Source of the DNA: Brachypodium distachyon
Taxonomy: Eukaryota > Streptophyta > Magnoliopsida > Poales > Poaceae
NCBI RefSeq assembly: GCF_000005505.3
Contig: NC_016131.3
Span: forward strand, 26,775,001-26,839,000
Direction of reading: 5' to 3'
DNA length: 64,000 nt
Shown here: piece by piece, positions 58,601 to 64,000 of the stretch
Layout: each line of letters begins with the position of its first letter
How positions within the stretch are numbered: the first letter of the stretch is position 1
Notes under the pieces: generated by a model
Seen by the model: the letters and a program-made list of their open reading frames with translations, nothing else
What the model was told of the DNA's origin: nothing
Databases searched by the model: none
Translations under genes and position numbers: made by a program

Positions 58601-61400
58601 TTCTGAGTTGTTCATATGAGCAAACACTGTTTTGCAGAAGTGAATGACTAGGCCAGTCGCTTCACCAAAATCATCTAGGTTTATATGTCAGAATACAACA
58701 GGATGCCAATCACTGTCTTTGGTAGAACACCATATCTATATACTTTACGAAGAAGGAGATAATGTTTTGAACACCTAAAAGCACATTTTAAATTTTCTCG
58801 CTTATGCTTGTTGGGAATATTATTAGAAGATTGAAGATATCAAGCTTTTAAATATAGACAAGGCTGTTGGGAATTTTTCTGATCTTTACTCGTATAAAGA
58901 TGCCATCCTATAGCGGCGGTTCGTCATCTTGTTGCCAGCCCATATTAAATTTGACATTGAGAGGAGGGCAAGTTATAGATGGTTTAATTCGGCACAAATA
59001 GCAGCATATAATAATACTTTGAATATGTAGCATTATTTTCTTCCCCGTTGCAACACACTGGTGCTGCGCTAGCACGCTTCCAGATTCTGGCACCCAAAAG
59101 TTATGCAGAAACACAACTCAAAGTTGTTTGCTATTGCAAACTATTTTTCTTGTCTGTTGAAGCTATACGATGGTAAACTAATTTTCCCTAAATTTTATCA
59201 GGCAACTGAAGCAATGCTATCAAGATCCATATATGACCAGTGGAGGCGGCAGAAAATACAGACTTGGCATGTGGGGCTATATGATAGTACTAAGCCCACA
59301 ATGTCCAATATACGGGAGCAGTAGTTTGTCACGTGGTGATATTAGTAATTTAGTGTTACCATGTTGTCCTATGCAGCTCTTATATGCTTGCTTTTTGTAT
59401 GTACTGCTGCTTCTGCAAGACCCAATCTAGTGTTTACCTCGTTGGACTGGTGCCGGTCTAAATTTCTCAATTCTAGATTGGTATTTGTCACTCCAGATTT
59501 AATGGTTTATATCGTTTCTGGGTCTGTGTGCAAACTTGATTGTTTGGTGCTGCTGCTACCATGATCGTCTGTTCCATCTCATGCTCCATGTGCTGGCTCC
59601 TTCATCTGGTACCAGGTATGCTTAGATGGTAATCCTACTTGCTTTTCCCCTTGGAGGTGGTATGATCCTCTTCATGCATATCAGGAGCTATGAAAGTATG
59701 AATGATCATCTGGTTTATATACTTTGAAAGGCTCAGTTGACAGTTCTCATATGGTGTGCATTTCTGGTACATGTGGTTTCAGTCCAAATGTTGCCATGCC
59801 CCGGCTGACAGCGACTTGTAGCGTTAGGAAGTTGCTGCTGTTCGGCGTCCGGCCATGGAACCCAAAACCTATTTGGCTATTTCCCTGACTCCGACAAGGT
59901 CTCTTTAACTCGACGCTCGAAATTTATTCACAGAAGCACGTTTTTACAAGGAAAAAATTTAATCAATCAATCGACGATCCGATAGCGAAAGTGCTATTAC
60001 TATATCATCACTTAGGATGTACTCGATTTTCTGCTTGAACTTTGGAGAGCGGCATAATTAATCTTGATGTCAACAGTGAACCTGTAATTTTTTTCTTTCT
60101 AAAATACGTCTAATCAGGTGTGTATCATCAAGGATTTCAAATACAAGATACATACAGCGTAACCAAAACTCATGGTCGATCCACCACTGCCCAAAGCGTC
60201 TGGAAAGTTCCGAGAGCGATGAGTCGATCATAAAAACAATACTCCAAAATCCCCTTCAACGCCGAAATCACGCGAAGAAAGCTTGACTCCTCGCTGAAGG
60301 CGGGACCGTTCTCCTCCAAGACGTTTGGCGGATAAGCCAATCATATACTACGAGCTGCCACCGGGTCCCACCGGTGACCCGGGATCCCGTGTGGCCGGGA
60401 GAGAGACGATGGCCCGAGTTTACGATGCAGGCCACATGGGCTGGGAGGCCGCAAAGGATCCGACGGAGGCCCGAGATGACGGCATCCGGTTCGTCACCCC
60501 GGACAAGGCCAGGAAGTGAATTGACGCTTCTGGCTTGGGCCGTGGCGAGTCGACGCGTCCACGTCTGGGATCATGGGCCGGACTGCGACGTCCAGGCCTG
60601 ATTGAAGAGGCTTCTTTGCCGAGTCGCACGATTTTTGCGACGAAATTACAAAACAGCCCAATCTGTCGTCCTTGCACGGCATATTCTCCCACGTTCCATT
60701 CCTCAGCTTCCAAACGGGAAAAGGGAAGCTTTGTCCGTTTCCAAAGCAGCCGTGCGCTCGCTTTCAGTCTGGATAAGGCCTGGGGCATTTCGGACATTGC
60801 TCTCTACATGCGTAGAATCAACCCTGTCTAGTTAATCAAGACGATCAGATCAAGGTTGGTTAATCTCGTAAAAGAGAACAATGGATGGATGGACGGCGTG
60901 GTCATGCAATACGGCCTATAAAGCCAATCTTTGTCTCTTTCCAGCTTTTAGAAACTATTGTAGGGCAGGTTGCAGGAAGCTAAGCCAGTGGTGAGCGGCC
61001 ACCAGGAGAGTAGAGCTGTTGCTTTCAGGAAATCTTTTGTTTATGGGCACCCAAGATCGCCTTATTTATGGTAGATTTCGACTTCAAAGGGCAATCTATG
61101 CTAGAGTGATAATACCATAAGGAGTAATGTAGCATCCAAATGGTTCAGGGGTTGTTTTCTTTGGTCCAAAAAGTTTCGGCAAAGCGCACGCGCGTGAGAG
61201 AGCTGCTTTTGCCATTTAGGAATTGGAGTTTAAGATGTCTGAGAAAGATGATTGCCCATACAGAGGAATATAATGTATTTTAAATTATTATTTTTACCAA
61301 AACTTTAACAAAAAATTAGTCAACGTGTAACTTATGTGACATAAAATTGATACCATTGTATTCATATTGTAAAGCACATATGGTTATGATTTATATCATA

Positions 61401-61513
61401 CTCCCTCCGTCCCACACTAAGTGACTCAAATCTGCCTAAATATGAATGTATTTATGTCTAAAAAAAATCTATATACACGTAATAAAAAGTCACTTAATAC
61501 GGAACGGAGGAAG
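61401..61513. mobile_element. Stowaway MITE
   Basis: Begins CTCCCTCCGTCCCACAC after TA and ends ACGGAACGGAGGAAG before TA, 113 bases. The two arms (AAGTGACTCAAAT and AAAAAGTCACTT) pair as a hairpin. Confidence 0.9.
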
Positions 61514-61631
61514 TAGGATTTACAGGATGATAAAGTATTTCTTGGTAAACTCTTGGTAGAAAAAAACAATATGTCCTGTACTTCACAAAGAGAGTACTAC
61601 AGAAGCATCTGTATATTAAAAAATTATACTA

Positions 61632-61750
61632 CTCCCTCTGTCCAACAAAATATATCTCAAGTTTGTTAAAAGTTAAATGTATCTAAACATGACTTAGTGT
61701 ATAGATGCATTCAGTCAAAGTTAACACATATTTTTGTTGGACGGAGGAAT
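61632..61750. mobile_element. Stowaway MITE
   Basis: Begins CTCCCTCTGTCCAACAAAAT and ends ATTTTTGTTGGACGGAGGAA, so the arms pair over about 20 bases. It lies about 120 bases after another Stowaway copy of a different subfamily. Confidence 0.85.
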
Positions 61751-62690
61751 CAACATATAACATGCACAAGATTAGTACGCCGAACATATGTTCGTACAAA
61801 ACTATTCATGCCTCTAACCAGTGTAGTCATGTACGGAACCTCGTGACAACATATCTAGCTGGTATTGTTTTTGGATTTTGCTATACCTCAGTGGCCTGAC
61901 TTTTATATAGAGATAAGTTGATTACTCAACCATTGAATATGTGTTTTGCTTTAAAATCCGAAAGGAACGACGGAAAAAAGAGTAAGACGTATCCAAATAT
62001 AATCGAACGACTAGTGTAGGTCAGGTGAGATTTAAGTTTCAAGCAACTGAGATATAGCCACACCACTATTTTTATCCCGTCTAATGATATTATGTCGGCC
62101 TGGATCAATCTACGCAGTGGCCTGAAGCTTTTCCCTTTCCAAGAAAACAGGGGCCTCGCCGACCCGACGTCGCTGTAAATAGTGCATCTTTAATCTCCCT
62201 CTCCGTCCCTGCGTCGCTGTAACAATGCACTATAATCCAGGATGGGACGAAAGGAGAAGATGAGGATAGGATCACGGGATTGCTACTACGGGTGCTGGAT
62301 TATCATTGCCAGTCCCAAGCTGACAACCCACATTTGCATTCCATCGGTTGGCTCCCCCGAAAAGCCAACACCCAGCAGATCGAGCCGATCGATGCACGCG
62401 CCTGACGCCGATGTCTTCCACAAATCCCCAAATCCCCTCCAAAAATGAGATCCCACTGTGCCTCTTTATCCTGTAATAATCCCATTGCGTTTGCCCCGAT
62501 TTCATTTCGCTTGGCTCCCGTTCCGCCACGTGGCCCAAGTCCCGGGTCACCGTCCCCCACCCACTACTATTACCTCCTCTGCCTTCTCCTCTAATCCTCC
62601 TCCATTACGCGCTCTCGATCGGCCATTGCTGCAGTGCCTGCCGAAACGAAGCTCTGTCAGGACGCCGACGTGACAACGGACGACTAAGCC

Positions 62691-64000
62691 ATGATGGAGC
62701 TGCGCAAGTATTGGGGCGTGGGCGGGCGCCGGTGCGGGGCTTGCGTGGGCGAGGCGGCGGCGGCGGCGGTGCACTGCCGGACCTGCGCCTCGTACCTCTG
62801 CGGGGTGTGCGACGCGGCGCCGGAGCACGCGGGGCGCGCGCACGAGCGCGTGTGGGTGTGCGAGGTGTGCGAGGCCAGCCCGGCGGCCGTGACGTGCAAG
62901 GCGGACGCGGCCGTGCTCTGCGCCGCCTGCGACGCCGACGTGCACCGCGCCAACCCGCTCGCCCAGCGCCACGTCCGCGTCCCCATCTCCCCCATCCTCG
63001 GCTTCCACGGCGCGGCCATGGCCATGCGGGCGCCGGAGCTGGAGGAGGAAGAGGAGGAGGATCTGGCTCTGATCAACCTGAATGTGGAGGCGGGTAAGGG
63101 GGTGAAGCTGGACTTGCTCTTCTCCGACCTCGTCGACGGCCCCTACCTTGGAGGCGGGGGCGTCCATGACTTCGCCGCGCGGTTCAACGGCCACGCCGAC
63201 AGCTGCCTTGTCCCCAGCGCCGGCGCCGTTGTCGAGATGGACTTTGCTTGCGGCATCGGCGCTGCCAAGCCGCCGCCGCCGTCGTCGTACGGCTCCTACA
63301 CCGCCGCCGCGGCCACCAACTCCCTCGGGCACAGCGTCAGTTGCCCTGCCTTCTTCACACATCTCCTTCTCCATGCTTTCGCGTAAATCATCGAGATTTG
63401 GAGATGGCCGACACTTTTGAGTTGATATGTCTTTCCAGGGCTCTTCGTCGGAGGCCGGCGTGGTTCCGGAGGCGCCAATCTGCGGCGCCGCGGGGAGCTT
63501 CGAGCTCGATTTCACCCGAACTGAGCTTCAATATCCAGCACCCTACAACATGCCGATGCCGTACACGGCGGCTCCGCCTCCTCCGACCCACTGCGTACGT
63601 ACTGCAATAAGCACCAAATAACAACAACCCCACCTTTAACTAATCAATCGATTAATTAATTAGGACGCATCCATAAACGATCACAGATAATCGAATCAAT
63701 TAACGTGCTGCAGGTGCCGGCTGCGGCGGCGGCGGACAACATGGGGATGGTGGTGCCGGCGGCGGCGACGGGGGAGGAGAGGGAGGCGAGGCTGACGCGG
63801 TACAGGGAGAAGCGCAAGAACCGGCGGTTCGAGAAGACGATCCGCTACGCCTCCAGGAAGGCCTACGCCGAGTCCCGCCCCCGCGTCAAGGGCCGCTTCG
63901 CCAAGCGCAGCAGCCCCGGCGCCGACGACGACTCCGATGAGATCAACGAGGCCGCCGTGCCGCCGTCCTCCTACATGCTCGACTTCGGCTACGGCGTCGT
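62691..64000 (+). CDS. CONSTANS-like protein with B-boxes and CCT domain (3' end outside window)
   Basis: Transcription regulator of the CO/COL family, which acts in photoperiodic flowering and light responses. Exons 62691-63335, 63439-63594 and 63714 to the window end join in frame, with 362 residues visible. The second B-box is canonical (Cys57, Cys60, Cys69, Asp72, Cys77, Cys80, His85, His94), while the first (residues 15-51) has altered spacing. An acidic stretch ([13 protein letters not shown]), a Gly/Ala-rich middle region and a complete CCT domain follow (from about residue 290, [20 protein letters not shown], then [20 protein letters not shown]). The start [18 protein letters not shown] resembles the monocot COL group of OsCO3, but this is recalled, not searched. 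Only a few C-terminal residues should be missing. Confidence 0.93.

Larger units (their letters stand above)
57469..62690. other. Intergenic region with transposon fragments
   Basis: AT-rich DNA without a recognised gene. It contains a LINE reverse-transcriptase fragment (58220-58600, minus) and two Stowaway MITEs (61401-61513 and 61632-61750). The last 150 bases are probably the CONSTANS-like leader. Confidence 0.6.

Noticed and set aside
60325..60831. Cluster of short plus-strand frames around 60.3-60.8 kb
   Set aside because: Three overlapping frames of similar length, none with a recognisable domain or convincing splice structure.
62547..63515. A 322-codon minus frame across the CONSTANS-like gene
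   Set aside because: Shadow of the B-box exon and its intron; it has low-complexity content and spans a real intron.

Overview
This is nuclear DNA from a flowering plant, almost certainly a grass, and probably Pooideae or a near relative. The evidence is split, intron-rich genes with canonical GT/AG junctions, very GC-rich first exons beside AT-rich intergenic DNA, many short Stowaway-type MITEs with CTCCCTCCGT ends next to TA, a Copia LTR retrotransposon primed by the initiator Met tRNA, and an L1-type LINE. There is no bacterial, organellar or viral architecture. Nothing read here amounts to a new multi-gene system. The novelty is in individual gene structures and mobile-element events.

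Layout. 1-4397: the 3' two thirds of a hybrid histidine kinase of the AHK5/CKI2 type (+). 5203-9868: a degenerate Copia element with a perfect 5-base target duplication. 9869-15998: intergenic DNA with one exon-like remnant. 16000-16640: a four-copy tandem array with a period of about 160 bases. 17209-17769: a GLUTAMINE DUMPER gene (+). 20238-21175: an inverted-repeat-bounded element carrying pieces of a CLV1/FON1-like receptor kinase, just upstream of a UBE2T/UBC37-type E2 gene (22822-25214, +) with an unusually long tail. About 25500-31797: a decayed L1-type LINE (+), lying between the E2 gene and a convergent CASP-like membrane protein gene (32081-33766, -). 36680-40170: a complete five-exon HOTHEAD-like GMC oxidoreductase (-). 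40171-48301: gene-poor DNA with candidate MITEs. 48302-49462: an intronless F-box/kelch gene (+). 52990-55844: a plastid 3-phosphoglycerate dehydrogenase in five exons (+). 56323-57468: an F-box gene whose frame is broken twice (+). 57469-62690: intergenic DNA with a LINE fragment and two Stowaway MITEs. 62691-64000: a CONSTANS-like B-box/CCT gene (+), cut by the window end.

The host genes are independent plant genes: two-component signalling, amino-acid export, DNA-damage ubiquitination, a membrane scaffold, cuticle lipid oxidation, protein turnover, serine synthesis and flowering or light regulation. They show no shared pathway or operon-like arrangement. Exon boundaries were set by hand from splice consensus and reading-frame continuity. 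All multi-exon models given as complete close in frame.
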